Origin: Prosthecobacter vanneervenii
Lineage (GTDB): Bacteria; Verrucomicrobiota; Verrucomicrobiia; Verrucomicrobiales; Verrucomicrobiaceae
DNA length: 64,000 nucleotides
Direction of reading: 5' to 3'
NCBI RefSeq assembly: GCF_014203095.1
Contig: NZ_JACHIG010000006.1
Location: 62,001 to 126,000, forward strand
Position numbers and translations under genes: made by a program. Shown one piece after another: positions 9,531 through 18,126 of this stretch. The notes under the pieces were generated by a model. It saw nothing but the letters and a program-made list of their open reading frames with translations, did not search any database and was not told where the DNA came from. The first letter of the stretch is position 1; every line of letters begins with the position of its first letter.

Positions 9531-10547
9531 ATGTCCGCTCCTGACAACGCTCCCTCTCCGCAGCTCTTCTTTGAAACGATCAATGCCTTTCAGAAATCTG
9601 CCGCGCTGAAAGCAGCGGTGGATCTGAATCTCTTCGCCGCCATCGGCGATGCCCCGGCAACTGCCACTGAGATCGCGGAGCGCTGCCAGTGCCCGCTGCG
9701 TGGCATTCGCATCCTGGCGGATAATCTGACGATCCTCGGCTTTCTCACCAAGGCAGACGGACACTACTCACTCACGCCTTCATCCGCCGTCTTTCTGCTG
9801 CCACAGTCTCCGGCCTACATGGGCGGGGCGGTGAAGTTCCTTCTCGCGCCGGGACTCACAGAAGCTTTTTCTGATCTGGCCTCCACCATCCGGCTGGGGC
9901 GCCTGCACACCACGGAACACGGCACCACCGCGCCGGATCATCCGGCATGGGTGGAGTTTGCCCGGGCCATGGGGCCCATGATGGTGCCCACCTCACAAGG
10001 CGCGGCGGCTCTGCTGACGCTGGATGACTCTCGTGATACACGGGTGCTGGACATCTCCTCCAGTCATGGCGCGTATGGCATTGCCGTGGTGCTAAAAAAT
10101 CCGCGCACGCATCTCGTTGCGCTGGATTGGGAGGCGGTGCTGGCCGTCACCGAAGAAAACGCCCGAGCTGCCGGCATCGCGAATCGTTTCAGCAAGATCG
10201 TCGGGGATGCCTTCACTGTGGATCTCGGCAGCGGCTACGATGTGGTGCTGGTGCCGAACTTCCTGCATCACTTCAATCTCGAAGACTGCACCCGTTTTCT
10301 GAAGCGAGTGCATGCCGCACTGCGCCCGGGGGGCAAAGTGCTCATCGTGGAATTTGTGCCCAACGATGACCGCGTCACCCCGCCGCCAGCCGCAGGCTTC
10401 AGCCTCGTCATGCTCGGCACCACGCCGGAGGGCGACGCCTACACGTTTGCAGAGTATGAGAGGATGCTCGCTGAAGCAGGCTTCAAAGAGGCCACTCTGC
10501 ATCCTCTGCCGCCCACCATGCAGAGCGCAGTGGTTGCGGTGGCTTGA
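9531..10547 (+). CDS. O-methyltransferase-like protein with N-terminal winged-helix domain
   Basis: 338 residues from ATG 9531. The N-terminal 90 residues form a winged-helix dimerisation domain as in acetylserotonin or polyketide O-methyltransferases (LFAAIGDAPATATEIAERCQ, then LRILADNLTILGFL-like helices and HYSLTPSSAVFL). The catalytic domain has a weak motif I (VLDISSSHGAYGIAVV in place of a full GxGxG), ALDWEAVLAVTEENA, and LVPNFLHHFNLEDC with the usual His pair, then LRPGGKVLIVEFVPNDD. The substrate is unknown. No biosynthetic genes surround it, so a secondary-metabolite role has no context support. Confidence 0.8.
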   Translation: MSAPDNAPSPQLFFETINAFQKSAALKAAVDLNLFAAIGDAPATATEIAERCQCPLRGIRILADNLTILGFLTKADGHYSLTPSSAVFLLPQSPAYMGGAVKFLLAPGLTEAFSDLASTIRLGRLHTTEHGTTAPDHPAWVEFARAMGPMMVPTSQGAAALLTLDDSRDTRVLDISSSHGAYGIAVVLKNPRTHLVALDWEAVLAVTEENARAAGIANRFSKIVGDAFTVDLGSGYDVVLVPNFLHHFNLEDCTRFLKRVHAALRPGGKVLIVEFVPNDDRVTPPPAAGFSLVMLGTTPEGDAYTFAEYERMLAEAGFKEATLHPLPPTMQSAVVAVA

Positions 10548-10557
10548 TTCTTGCCGG

Positions 10558-11016
10558 TTACTTCGCGTCGGGAATCAGCCTGCCTTCATCAATCTCGATG
10601 AACTCAAACATCGTCTGCACCGTTCCGGGCGGCAGGCCTATTTCTTCGAGACGCTCGTTCAGACGCTGAGTGCCAGCATCGCGCCAGCCGCGCTTGGTCA
10701 TGAAGGCATTCCACACCTCGATCTCCTGCTCGGTGGGCTGGAGGCCATTCGAGTAGGCCCAGGACAGCAGGCTTTCATCGCTGCCTCCTTTCTGTGTTTC
10801 AGCTTCGAGAGCGGCGTAGTCGATTTTCAAAAACTCACAGCAGCGCCAGTCAAAGCTGCCCTTCACCGCGCCGCGCATGGGCTGCCAGCCCTCGGGCAGT
10901 TTGCCGGCGGCCATAAGGCGGATCTTGTCCAGCATACGGCCGAAATAGACGAGGCCGTTCACCTGATCGTAGGGGCTGCGGAGTCCAGGAATGAGGGTGG
11001 GGTAGGGAAGGGGCAT
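10558..11016 (-). CDS. DUF5069 domain protein
   Basis: 152 residues from the ATG complementary to 11014-11016; more upstream in-frame starts exist but this one fits the usual domain length. The DUF5069 hallmarks are RSPYDQVNGLVYFGRMLDKI near the start and FDWRCCEFLKIDY in the middle, followed by a helical tail (EIEVWNAFMTKRGWRD). This family is common in Verrucomicrobiota and has no assigned function. There is no signal peptide or membrane segment, so it is cytoplasmic. It converges on the methyltransferase at 9531-10547, with 10 nt between stops. Confidence 0.8.
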   Translation of the reverse strand: MPLPYPTLIPGLRSPYDQVNGLVYFGRMLDKIRLMAAGKLPEGWQPMRGAVKGSFDWRCCEFLKIDYAALEAETQKGGSDESLLSWAYSNGLQPTEQEIEVWNAFMTKRGWRDAGTQRLNERLEEIGLPPGTVQTMFEFIEIDEGRLIPDAK

Positions 11017-11115
11017 GACGTACTGAGCATCGGCAGCACAAGCCTTTTCTTCAAGCAACACCTGCGGCACAAGCAGCCTTTGCAAAGCGTGCATTTTTAA
11101 ATATATCGGGACTCC

Positions 11116-11295
11116 ATGCGTAGTCAGAAAATCAACAATCGCACACCTCGTCCCTTCAAGACGAAAGCAGATCGCTGGTCCGGCGGGCAGGGATTCATTC
11201 CCTTTTCGGGACCCAAGCCCGTTGTGCGTCCAGCCAAGCAGTCGCCTGAGGTCAAGCCAGCCACAGAAAAGACTGGAGACAAAGCCAAGGAATAG
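11116..11295 (+). CDS. Small basic hypothetical protein, 59 residues
   Basis: A short reading frame from ATG 11116 to the TAG at 11293-11295. The product begins MRSQKINNRTPRPFKTK, contains RWSGGQGFIPFSGPKP, and ends in a Lys/Glu/Pro-rich tail. It is strongly basic and disordered-looking, with no membrane segment. It sits in the gap between the divergent DUF5069 gene and the small membrane-protein gene at 11309. Codon composition resembles the neighbours. I do not recognise it; it is plausible as a real small protein but unproven. Confidence 0.4.
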   Translation: MRSQKINNRTPRPFKTKADRWSGGQGFIPFSGPKPVVRPAKQSPEVKPATEKTGDKAKE

Positions 11296-11308
11296 GTGAC
11301 CGTACCTC

Positions 11309-11521
11309 ATGGCAAATCCGGACAATGTGCATCTGGCAGCGAACTTTGGCGTCTTCATGCTGGGAGCAGGAGGACTGGGACTGCTCAGCGGCACCACGCT
11401 GGGGCGCAGCGGTCTCATCCGCCGTGTTGATCAGCCGGGGGCTTTTTATGTCACCTGCTGCTGCCATCTGGCCGTGGGTGCCTTCTGCTACTTTGGCCAG
11501 TATTTCGTGCCTGCCCGCTGA
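11309..11521 (+). CDS. Small membrane protein, 70 residues
   Basis: The product has two hydrophobic helices: AANFGVFMLGAGGLGLLSG and AFYVTCCCHLAVGAFCYFG. They are separated by a short basic loop (LGRSGLIRRVDQPG). Three consecutive cysteines lie in the second helix. There is no recognised domain. The SGNH hydrolase gene begins 3 nt after its stop, so the two are probably cotranscribed and perhaps translationally coupled. Function unknown. Confidence 0.6.
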   Translation: MANPDNVHLAANFGVFMLGAGGLGLLSGTTLGRSGLIRRVDQPGAFYVTCCCHLAVGAFCYFGQYFVPAR

Positions 11522-11524
11522 CGT

Positions 11525-12172
11525 ATGCCGCGTGTTCTCCTTGTGTGGTTTGTCTTGAGCTTTGGCGTTTTCGCACAAAGCCCCGAAGCGCGCAGAGTCA
11601 TCTTGTTTGGTGATTCCATTACCGCAGGCGGTGCGCTGCCCCAGGAAGAGCGTGCCAAGCTATGGGTCACTCAGGTTCAGGCTCAGTCAGCAGGAGATCT
11701 CATTCTGATCAATGAAGGCAAGGGCGGCAGGCCCACGAATTCCCTGCCGGAGTTTGAGCAGATGCTGGCGCGAAATGAAAAGGCTGACGCATTGGTGATC
11801 GCGCTGGGTATGAACGACTCCCGAGACATCACGTCGCAGTGCGTGCCCAAGGCCGTGGCAAACGTGCGTGCGATGATCGAAAGAGCGCGTGCGGTTTATG
11901 GAGCCAAGTTGCCCGTGCTGATCGTGGGCCCCAGCAATATCAACAAGTCTGCGCTGGGACCGACAAAACCCATCGCCAATGAGCGGGAGGCGAAGCTGCG
12001 CGAGCTTGGCGCGGCTTTTGAAAAGCTGGCTGCAGAAACTCAATGCGAGTTTGTCAGCCTCTTTGGTGTCGTGCCTGATGCTTCGCTGCACAAAGACGGT
12101 GTGCATCCGGATGGTGCGGGAAACACCGCCATCGCCAAAAAGATGGGTCCAAGCCTGAGGGCGCTGCGCTGA
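11525..12172 (+). CDS. Secreted SGNH/GDSL-family hydrolase
   Basis: 215 residues. A short signal peptide (MPRVLLVWFVLSFGVFAQS) precedes a GDSL-type esterase domain. Block I contains the nucleophile in ILFGDSITAGG (Ser31). The block II glycine lies in NEGKGGRPTNS, block III is IALGMNDSRD, and block V contains the catalytic pair in DGVHPDG (Asp191, His194). It most resembles the rhamnogalacturonan acetylesterase-like branch, which deacetylates plant or bacterial polysaccharides; that substrate is inference. The previous gene ends 3 nt upstream and the opposing methyltransferase ends immediately after its stop. Confidence 0.88.
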   Translation: MPRVLLVWFVLSFGVFAQSPEARRVILFGDSITAGGALPQEERAKLWVTQVQAQSAGDLILINEGKGGRPTNSLPEFEQMLARNEKADALVIALGMNDSRDITSQCVPKAVANVRAMIERARAVYGAKLPVLIVGPSNINKSALGPTKPIANEREAKLRELGAAFEKLAAETQCEFVSLFGVVPDASLHKDGVHPDGAGNTAIAKKMGPSLRALR

Positions 12173-13078
12173 TCACCGCACCATCATCCACAAGGTGCTC
12201 GCACCGTGGCCGGCGGGAAAGTCCGGCGGCATGGCTGGGCGGATGTACTCGGCGCTGCGGCGTTTCACTTTGGCGCACCAGCGGGCATGGCGCTCCAGAG
12301 TGGTAGGGTCCAGCTTGGTGCAGTTGGTGGAGAGCAGGATGGCGCATTTGGGTGCCGCCACTTCCAGCGCTGCATTCAGCAGGTCTTCAAAGTGGTCCTC
12401 CACCTGCCAGCGACGGCCGGTCTTGCTGCGGGAAAAGGTGGGCGGATCGAGAATGATGGCGTCAAAGCGCTCGCCACGCGCGGCCAGTGTAGGCAACAGC
12501 TCATTGGTGTCCTCCGCCAGAAAACGGTGCTTGGCGGGATCGAGTTCATTGAGCGTGAAGTTATGTCTGCCGCGATCCAAGGACTTGCGGGAGAGGTCCA
12601 CGCTCACCGTCTCTGCGCCTGCCAGAGCACCCACCACGGAGAAGCTGCACGTGTAGGCAAAGGTGTTCAGCATGCGCTTCGGTTTCAGTTCACGCAGCGT
12701 GGCGCGGTTCACGCGTTGATCCAGAAACAGTCCGTGGCTGTAGCTGGCACCGATGTCCAGCCCATAGCGGATGCCCGCCTCCGTGACGACGGTCGTCAGC
12801 GGCAGCGTGGCATCTCCACTGTGCAGCACGGGGCTGATACGGTCAGCATTTTTGACCGGCATGTGGCGGTGAAACACGCGCACAGGCTGCCATGCGGCCT
12901 TCTGGCACCAGGCGTCCAATCCGGCTGCCATCTCATCGCGCGCGGCGTCCTGCTTGTAGGAAATGATCACGTCATCTCCTAGTCGCTCCACCCAGCCGCC
13001 GGGGCCCGATGCCAGCCGGTGCGCCGTGGTGCCTGCAGATTCAATGGTCTTGCACAGGGCAGGAGTCATCCAGACCAT
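12173..13078 (-). CDS. RlmI/RlmK-like class I methyltransferase
   Basis: 301 residues from the ATG complementary to 13076-13078. Features are a YGLDIGASYSHGLFLDQRVN segment, the Rossmann motif MLNTFAYTCSFSVVGALAGA, the acidic loop VSVDLSRKSLDRGRHN, and the catalytic-loop motif DAIILDPPTFSRSK. These match the SAM-dependent methyltransferases related to RlmI (23S rRNA m5C1962). The N-terminal PUA domain of RlmI is missing or replaced, so the rRNA target is not certain. The gene is convergent with the SGNH hydrolase with no intervening base. Confidence 0.8.
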   Translation of the reverse strand: MVWMTPALCKTIESAGTTAHRLASGPGGWVERLGDDVIISYKQDAARDEMAAGLDAWCQKAAWQPVRVFHRHMPVKNADRISPVLHSGDATLPLTTVVTEAGIRYGLDIGASYSHGLFLDQRVNRATLRELKPKRMLNTFAYTCSFSVVGALAGAETVSVDLSRKSLDRGRHNFTLNELDPAKHRFLAEDTNELLPTLAARGERFDAIILDPPTFSRSKTGRRWQVEDHFEDLLNAALEVAAPKCAILLSTNCTKLDPTTLERHARWCAKVKRRSAEYIRPAMPPDFPAGHGASTLWMMVR

Positions 13079-13219
13079 GGGCGTGGCGGAGGCGGGAGTA
13101 CGAGCAGGAGGATTCACGCAGGCATGCTTGCAGCAGGATGTGCCTGCAATCAACGGGGCTTCGCCAGCGATGAAATTCTCTTTCCTCCCGGCGAGGAATG
13201 GCGGTAAATCAATGCCGCT

Positions 13220-13684
13220 ATGTGCAACATCTACCGCACCAAAAAAGGCAAGGTCTGCAAGGCCGGCAAGCCGGTGGATTTGTCCCTGGCCGATGGCTCT
13301 AAAACGGAGGGCGTGTGGGGTGGCTCAGCCACGGAGGAGAAGCTCGACTGGTGGCTCAAGAAGCCCGGGAATGAGCTCACGCAGACCGACGAAGTGGCCG
13401 AGGTGGGGGTGAAGGATACGAAGACCGATGATATCGCCTGGGCTCAGGCACCTGATGGCGCACATCTTTTGTTTGTGCTGGAAGCTCCCGTCACAGGGAA
13501 AAACGGCGCCCCCTACCGCATCGCCAAGATGGTGACGCGTGAGGCGACCAAAGCCGAAGCCGCTTATTTCAAAGAGCCGCGCAGCGCACTCTTTGGCACG
13601 ATGAAGCCGGGCCGCAGCATCCGCAGGCTTTCACCGCTTGCCGCTCCTCCGCCCAGGCCATCGGCGCAGGGCGAGCTGTTTTGA
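13220..13684 (+). CDS. Hypothetical protein, 154 residues
   Basis: The product starts MCNIYRTKKGKVCKAGKPVD and has a soluble alpha/beta-looking body containing GVWGGSATEEKLDWWLKKPG and WAQAPDGAHLLFVLEAPV. It ends in a Pro/Arg-rich tail (PLAAPPPRPSAQGELF). There is no signal peptide and no membrane helix. I do not recognise the family. The start at 13220 lacks a strong ribosome-binding site. It converges on the cupin gene at 13686. Confidence 0.6.
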   Translation: MCNIYRTKKGKVCKAGKPVDLSLADGSKTEGVWGGSATEEKLDWWLKKPGNELTQTDEVAEVGVKDTKTDDIAWAQAPDGAHLLFVLEAPVTGKNGAPYRIAKMVTREATKAEAAYFKEPRSALFGTMKPGRSIRRLSPLAAPPPRPSAQGELF

Positions 13685-13685
13685 C

Positions 13686-14147
13686 TCAATCCTTTGGCGG
13701 CCATACAGCACCCGCGAGCTCCTTTGGCAGCTGGGTTGGATCAGTTGGATAAATCAACTTCATGTCTGGCTTGTTGGTGGCGCCCGGCAGCAGCTCTGTC
13801 TCCTCGGGCGCACCGATGATGAGCCAGAGTACTTCCTCTGCGGTGTCGTTAAACACCTGGCGCAGCTGATCTGGGCCTACCAGCACGCCGCCGTGTTTTG
13901 GCACGGTCAGCGTCTCCTCCCCCACACGCAGGCGGCCGGTGCCTTCCAGCACAAAATAGAATTCTTCCGCGCGGATGTGCTTGTGCAGCGTGTTGGCGCT
14001 CATCGGTGGCATGCGCCAGAGGCGCGCACCCATGTTCTCGCTGCCGGTGCGCTCCAGAAAATCCGCGTTTGGGATGCGCATGAGATTGGACAGACGCCAG
14101 GTGAGATCAGCCGGCGTGATGAGGTGGTAGCCTTGCACGGGATTCAT
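13686..14147 (-). CDS. Cupin domain protein
   Basis: 153 residues, a single cupin barrel. Motif 1 is recognisable around TLHKHIRAEEFYFVLEGTGRL, which gives H-x-H and Glu metal ligands, and motif 2 around LVGPDQLRQVFNDTAEEVLWL, where the usual last histidine is replaced by Gln. The C-terminus is a Pro-rich tail. Its start codon overlaps the rlmN stop by 4 nt (ATGA), so it is translated downstream of and coupled to rlmN. The ligand or substrate is unknown. Confidence 0.8.
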   Translation of the reverse strand: MNPVQGYHLITPADLTWRLSNLMRIPNADFLERTGSENMGARLWRMPPMSANTLHKHIRAEEFYFVLEGTGRLRVGEETLTVPKHGGVLVGPDQLRQVFNDTAEEVLWLIIGAPEETELLPGATNKPDMKLIYPTDPTQLPKELAGAVWPPKD

Positions 14148-15229
14148 GAGTTAGCAGAAGAATGCGCCGCCTCGCGTTTGCGCAACTGTCCGCATGCGGC
14201 ATCGATGTCCGGCCCGCGCGCACGGCGCAGGTGCGCCACGGTGCCGTGCGCGCGGAGTTCTGTGAGAAAAGCCTCCGTCTGCTCCAGGCTGCTCGGCGCG
14301 TAGGTGCGGCCGCGCAGGCTCAGGCCAGTGGCATTGTAGCGCAGCAGGTTTACATGCATGCGGCGCCCTTGCAGCAGACGCGAGAGATCCCGCGCCTGCG
14401 CCAGAGAATCATTCACGCCATCCAGCAGGCAGTATTGAATGGTGGTGATGCGGCCGCTGGTCTGCTGATAGCGGTCCACCGCAGCCAGCACCTCCTGCAC
14501 ATCAAAGCGTTTTCCCATCGGCAGCAGGTCGGCGCGCGTGGCATCATCCGGCGCGTGCAATGAAAGCGCGAGATGCACGCCTAGATTCGCCTGCCGCAGC
14601 TCGTCGATGCCGGGCACGATCCCTACGGTGGAGACGGTGATCTGCCGCCAGCCAAAGGCGCCCAGCTTGGGATCCGCAATGCGCCGCAACGCAGCCAGCA
14701 CGTTCTTCAGATTCAGCATCGGCTCGCCCATGCCCATGAAAACGATGGTGCGCAGCGCGCGGCCCGCGGCGTGTGCCTCACGGCGCAGATGGATGAACTG
14801 CTCCACGATCTCTCCGGAGCTCAGATTGCGCTCAAAGCCGGTCTGCGTGGTCGCGCAGAAATCACAGCCCATCGCGCAGCCCACCTGGCTGGAGATGCAG
14901 CCCGCGGCGCGGTCCGCATGGTAATCCGGCATCAGCACAGACTCCACTGTGCGGCCATCGTGCAGGCGCAGCAGCAGCTTGGTGGTGCCGTCTTCAGACA
15001 CCTGGCGCATGGCCAGGTTTGCCGCAGTCATGGGAAAGGCGGATTGCAGCTGCTCATCGAGCTTTTCAGGCAGGAGGAAACCCGCGCGGCTCTTCGGCGG
15101 CTCCGCAGCCAGCAGGCCGCGGATCACACGCGGCGTGTGCGCAGTGTTGAAGCCCTGGCTCTGCATCCATGCACCCAGCTCCTCGGGGGAGAGATCGGTC
15201 AGCGGGCGTGCGGTCGTAGAAGGAGGCAT
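14144..15229 (-). CDS. rlmN: Dual-specificity RNA methyltransferase RlmN
   Basis: 361 residues from the ATG complementary to 15227-15229, which has an aggagg-like context nearby. RlmN is a radical-SAM enzyme that makes m2A2503 in 23S rRNA and m2A37 in some tRNAs. The radical-SAM cluster motif is CAMGCDFC (Cys118, Cys122, Cys125), followed by GFERNLSSGEIVEQ. Further landmarks are FMGMGEPMLNL and ALSLHAPDD. The methyl-carrying cysteine lies in the DIDAACGQL segment (Cys346). All key residues are present. It is the first gene of a two-gene unit with the overlapping cupin gene. Confidence 0.96.
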   Translation of the reverse strand: MPPSTTARPLTDLSPEELGAWMQSQGFNTAHTPRVIRGLLAAEPPKSRAGFLLPEKLDEQLQSAFPMTAANLAMRQVSEDGTTKLLLRLHDGRTVESVLMPDYHADRAAGCISSQVGCAMGCDFCATTQTGFERNLSSGEIVEQFIHLRREAHAAGRALRTIVFMGMGEPMLNLKNVLAALRRIADPKLGAFGWRQITVSTVGIVPGIDELRQANLGVHLALSLHAPDDATRADLLPMGKRFDVQEVLAAVDRYQQTSGRITTIQYCLLDGVNDSLAQARDLSRLLQGRRMHVNLLRYNATGLSLRGRTYAPSSLEQTEAFLTELRAHGTVAHLRRARGPDIDAACGQLRKREAAHSSANS

Positions 15230-15319
15230 GTGCAGGCACAGACATAAAGTCGTCTTGCGGCACCGCAACCCGGCAGCTTGAAGAAAACTCCACGCTGCCT
15301 GCGGCGTTTCAGCGTTGTC

Positions 15320-15994
15320 ATGATCCCGCCCCTCCGCTTTGCCGCTCTCTCCCTTGCCTGTGCCATCACCTTCTCCTCGCCGCATGCCCATGCCGCAGAT
15401 GCGGAATACAAGCCGGAGCTGTTTCAGACGCTGAAGCCGGTGTATGCAGACACCTTTGACAGCGGCACGCTGAATGCGGAGTTCTGGGAGGTTCGGCAAA
15501 ACACCACCTGGGTGGTGAAGGACGGCGTGCTCTTTGGCAGCCCGTCATCCAAGGATTTTCAGGACAAGAAGAAGGCCAGCAGCGATCCCTCCCACGCCGG
15601 GCTCAAGCCCGTGATCTGGCTCAAGAAAGTGCCGGAAAATTTCGTCTGCGTCATGCGTGTGCGCTACGATGCCACCGCCTACCAGAAAGGCTTTCCGCTC
15701 TTCGATCTGGGCCACCACATCCACACACTCAGCTTTGCGGAAAAGGCCACCACGCTCGCCATCAAAAAGAACGTGCAGACCCTGCCCGTGGAGCAGCCGC
15801 TCTTTGCACTGAACCAGTGGCACGATGTCGTCATTGAGCTGAAGAAAGGCAGGATTCTCCTCAGCATCGACGGCAAAAAGCACCTCTTTGAAAGCAGCCA
15901 CATCGACATGACCGGTCAGGCGCAGATCGACTTCAAGGCCGTCGATTTCGGCACCTGCCAGATCGATTCGATCAAGCTTTGGGAAGGGATGTAA
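15320..15994 (+). CDS. Secreted concanavalin-like domain protein
   Basis: 224 residues from ATG 15320 (an in-frame ATG at 15278 would add 14 residues). The signal peptide is MIPPLRFAALSLACAIT followed by FSSPHAHA. The mature protein starts ADAEYKPELFQTLKPVYADT and is beta-rich, with FDSGTLNAEFWEVRQNTTW and WVVKDGVLFGSPSS. Its end, QIDFKAVDFGTCQIDSIKLW, is the usual last strand of DUF1080/LamG-like folds. It is related in layout to the secreted protein at 8306-9058. Probably extracellular or periplasmic and glycan-associated; no catalytic residues can be assigned. Confidence 0.7.
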   Translation: MIPPLRFAALSLACAITFSSPHAHAADAEYKPELFQTLKPVYADTFDSGTLNAEFWEVRQNTTWVVKDGVLFGSPSSKDFQDKKKASSDPSHAGLKPVIWLKKVPENFVCVMRVRYDATAYQKGFPLFDLGHHIHTLSFAEKATTLAIKKNVQTLPVEQPLFALNQWHDVVIELKKGRILLSIDGKKHLFESSHIDMTGQAQIDFKAVDFGTCQIDSIKLWEGM

Positions 15995-16033
15995 AAGGTG
16001 GCAGCATGCAGTGCGGCGACTGCCCGCTCCATC

Positions 16034-16510
16034 TCACGGCGCGCCATTCACCTGGATCAGCTGCACCTGGAAGACGAGATCGCTGTTGGCGGGTATGGTG
16101 CCCATGGACTGGGGGCCATAGCCGAGGTAGGAGGGAATGTAGAGAGCGAAGACATCGCCCGGCTTCATGAGCTGCAGCGCCTCCGTCCAGCCGGGGATCA
16201 CCTGGTTCACACCAAAGGTGGCGGGCTGGCCGCGGTCGTAGGAGCTGTCAAAGACGCTGCCGTTCGTCAGTGTGCCGCGGTAGTGCACCGTCACGGAATC
16301 GGTGAGCGTGGGCGACTTGCCGCCTGCAGGGCCGGAGGTGAGCATCTTGTAGCGCAGGCCGCTCGCGGTGGTCACCACGCCGTTGGCATCAGCATTGCCC
16401 TTGGCTGCGGCAGATTTCTGGGCTGACTCGGACTTTCCGCCGCTCTGGCAGCCGGTGGCGAGGAGCAGCAGCGCTGCAGAGGTGATCAAGGCGGTGGCGA
16501 TGGGCTTCAT
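16034..16510 (-). CDS. FKBP-type peptidyl-prolyl isomerase lipoprotein
   Basis: 158 residues. A lipoprotein signal (ALLLLATGC, lipid-modified Cys21) is followed by an Ala/Lys/Ser linker. One complete FKBP domain starts near residue 50: VTVHYRGTLTNGSVFDSSYD, then FGVNQVIPGWTEALQLMKPGD, and IPSYLGYGPQSMGTIPANSDL. These are the standard active-site strands and loops. It would fold proline-containing proteins in the periplasm, tethered to a membrane. It is a single gene with divergent or convergent neighbours. Confidence 0.92.
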   Translation of the reverse strand: MKPIATALITSAALLLLATGCQSGGKSESAQKSAAAKGNADANGVVTTASGLRYKMLTSGPAGGKSPTLTDSVTVHYRGTLTNGSVFDSSYDRGQPATFGVNQVIPGWTEALQLMKPGDVFALYIPSYLGYGPQSMGTIPANSDLVFQVQLIQVNGAP

Positions 16511-16622
16511 GGTAGTGCAGATGTGGCGGCGAATGCACGCGGGCGCAACCGAAGGAAAAGGACGATTTGAAACCGCCCATCTCTGCCCGCCAGCCAGCCT
16601 GAAGCGATCTTATTCGACTGAC

Positions 16623-16655
16623 AAAAAAGCGCCGGCCATGGTGCTGGCCGGCGCT
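16623..16655 (-). terminator. Rho-independent terminator for the 16698-17054 lipoprotein gene
   Basis: A perfect 10-bp stem (AGCGCCGGCC at 16628-16637 with GGCCGGCGCT at 16646-16655) encloses an 8-nt loop. Six A residues at 16623-16628 give a U tract on the minus-strand transcript right after the stem. It lies about 40 bp past the lipoprotein stop codon, in the correct orientation. Confidence 0.88.
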
Positions 16656-16697
16656 GGATTCCCGCTGCCGAGGCTGTCTGCTCTGACAGGCACCGGG

Positions 16698-17054
16698 TTA
16701 TTTCTTGCGCATGGGGATGGCCTGCCTGGTCTCATACAAGGCTGAGGCTCTGCTGTGGCTGGCGGCCATGAGGGGGCCCACATGCACACTGCCCTTGCGT
16801 TCATAGCGCAGGTTGCGTTCGCGCTGGTACTCGTTGTCCGCCAGGCTTTCGTGGGCATAGAGGAAGGGCGAGTAGAGCTTCGGGCTGTACTGATGAATGG
16901 CGACTCCGTTGACGGTGGTGACCGGGCCGATCACGCCCGGCTGGGAATCGATCACACGTGTTGTGCTCACCAGCTGGATGCCAGAGGGCATGGAGCAGCT
17001 GGACAGGCCGATGACCATGGAGGCCAGGGCAAAAGACATGAGGCTAGTTTTCAT
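16698..17054 (-). CDS. Small lipoprotein, 118 residues
   Basis: The signal ends in a lipobox (VIGLSSC, Cys20). The mature part has IQLVSTTRVIDSQPGVIGPV, an exposed YSPKLYSPFLY segment, and a basic C-terminus ending RQAIPMRKK. There is no recognised domain. It is a single transcription unit with a strong intrinsic terminator just downstream. Probably an outer- or inner-membrane-anchored periplasmic protein of unknown role. Confidence 0.7.
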   Translation of the reverse strand: MKTSLMSFALASMVIGLSSCSMPSGIQLVSTTRVIDSQPGVIGPVTTVNGVAIHQYSPKLYSPFLYAHESLADNEYQRERNLRYERKGSVHVGPLMAASHSRASALYETRQAIPMRKK

Positions 17055-17266
17055 GGTTTTTTAGAGCTGATTGTTGGATGAGAGTGTGGGGTAACTCGTC
17101 TTTTCAGAGAGACACTCATGCTATCGTCTTGTTCGGTTATGTTGGACTCATCCGACCAATTCGAAGACGGGCTTTACCCAGGATTAAAGGATGCCTTCAT
17201 CGCGCCTATCGCTGCGGCCATCTAGATCACTCGTTGGCAGTGGGCAGCCTGTGGCTGCAGCCTTTC

Positions 17267-17860
17267 TCACTCGGAGCTTTGTCCATCATGGGACTCAGCT
17301 TCTTTCTTCGCCCCATCGTGGTGCATGACCCCGCTGAAGTGCTTCTGCACGCATTTGGGGCAGATGCCATGGGTAAACTGCACTTCCGAGCGCGAGGTAA
17401 CGTATTCTTCGATCTGCTGCCACTCGCCATTCTCATCCCGGATGTCTTTGCAGTATGAGCACGTCGGCAGCAGTCCCTCCAACGTGCGCACGCGGGCGCG
17501 CAGGGCCTTGGTCTGCTCCGAGAGCTTGCCGCAGAGATAGGTGATGAAGAAAAGGATCGCCAGACGCAGGAGGGCATTGATGACGGCGACATGGAAGGCG
17601 TAGGGGATGCCCCAGGCATACTGGATGCAGAAGCGGATGAGACACAGCAGGGCCCCCAGCCACAGCGCCGTGCGCAGGCCGCAGTTCCACGCCATCAGCG
17701 TCACGGGGATCACAAACAGGAAGGGAAAGAACACCACCGGCCCTGCCAGGAAATCGCTGCACGACATCAGCAGCGCGATGAAAAACAGCACCCCCTTGTT
17801 ATTCCATGGATACCTTTCAAAAAAGTATTCAGAGGGAGATTGAGGGGCGGGTCCATTCAT
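17267..17860 (-). CDS. Membrane protein ending in a CxxC-CxxC signalling-associated module
   Basis: 197 residues. Residues 20-115 form about four hydrophobic helices (for example VLFFIALLMSCSDFLAGPVV and LLRLAILFFITYLCGKL). A short coiled coil (EQTKALRARVRTLEGLL) leads to a C-terminal module with TCSYCKDIRDENGEWQQIEE and FTHGICPKCVQKHF. That places Cys134/Cys137 and Cys167/Cys170 as a likely metal or redox site. The same tail is frequent at the end of PAS and receiver-domain proteins. Here it is attached to a membrane domain instead of a sensor domain. Function is unknown; a redox or metal-sensing role is inference. Confidence 0.75.
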   Translation of the reverse strand: MNGPAPQSPSEYFFERYPWNNKGVLFFIALLMSCSDFLAGPVVFFPFLFVIPVTLMAWNCGLRTALWLGALLCLIRFCIQYAWGIPYAFHVAVINALLRLAILFFITYLCGKLSEQTKALRARVRTLEGLLPTCSYCKDIRDENGEWQQIEEYVTSRSEVQFTHGICPKCVQKHFSGVMHHDGAKKEAESHDGQSSE

Positions 17861-18126
17861 GGCTGTCGACGCTTAAGAAGCATGGAATAGGCGCTGCACA
17901 AGGACGGACTCATGCAGGTGACTATGAATCAATGTCTAAGGGGCGTTCATGGCTCTCACTCTACGAAGCGCAGTGCATGGAGATTTTTGTAAACGCCAGT
18001 GTTTGCTGATGGTTGCGGCTTTTCACAAAAGATTCCGGGGCACCCAGCCAGCCTATTCGCCGTTGTTCTTGGTCCGCTACGTCGCGGCTTTTGACGCTCC
18101 GATCCCTTGGCCATCAACTCAGACGG

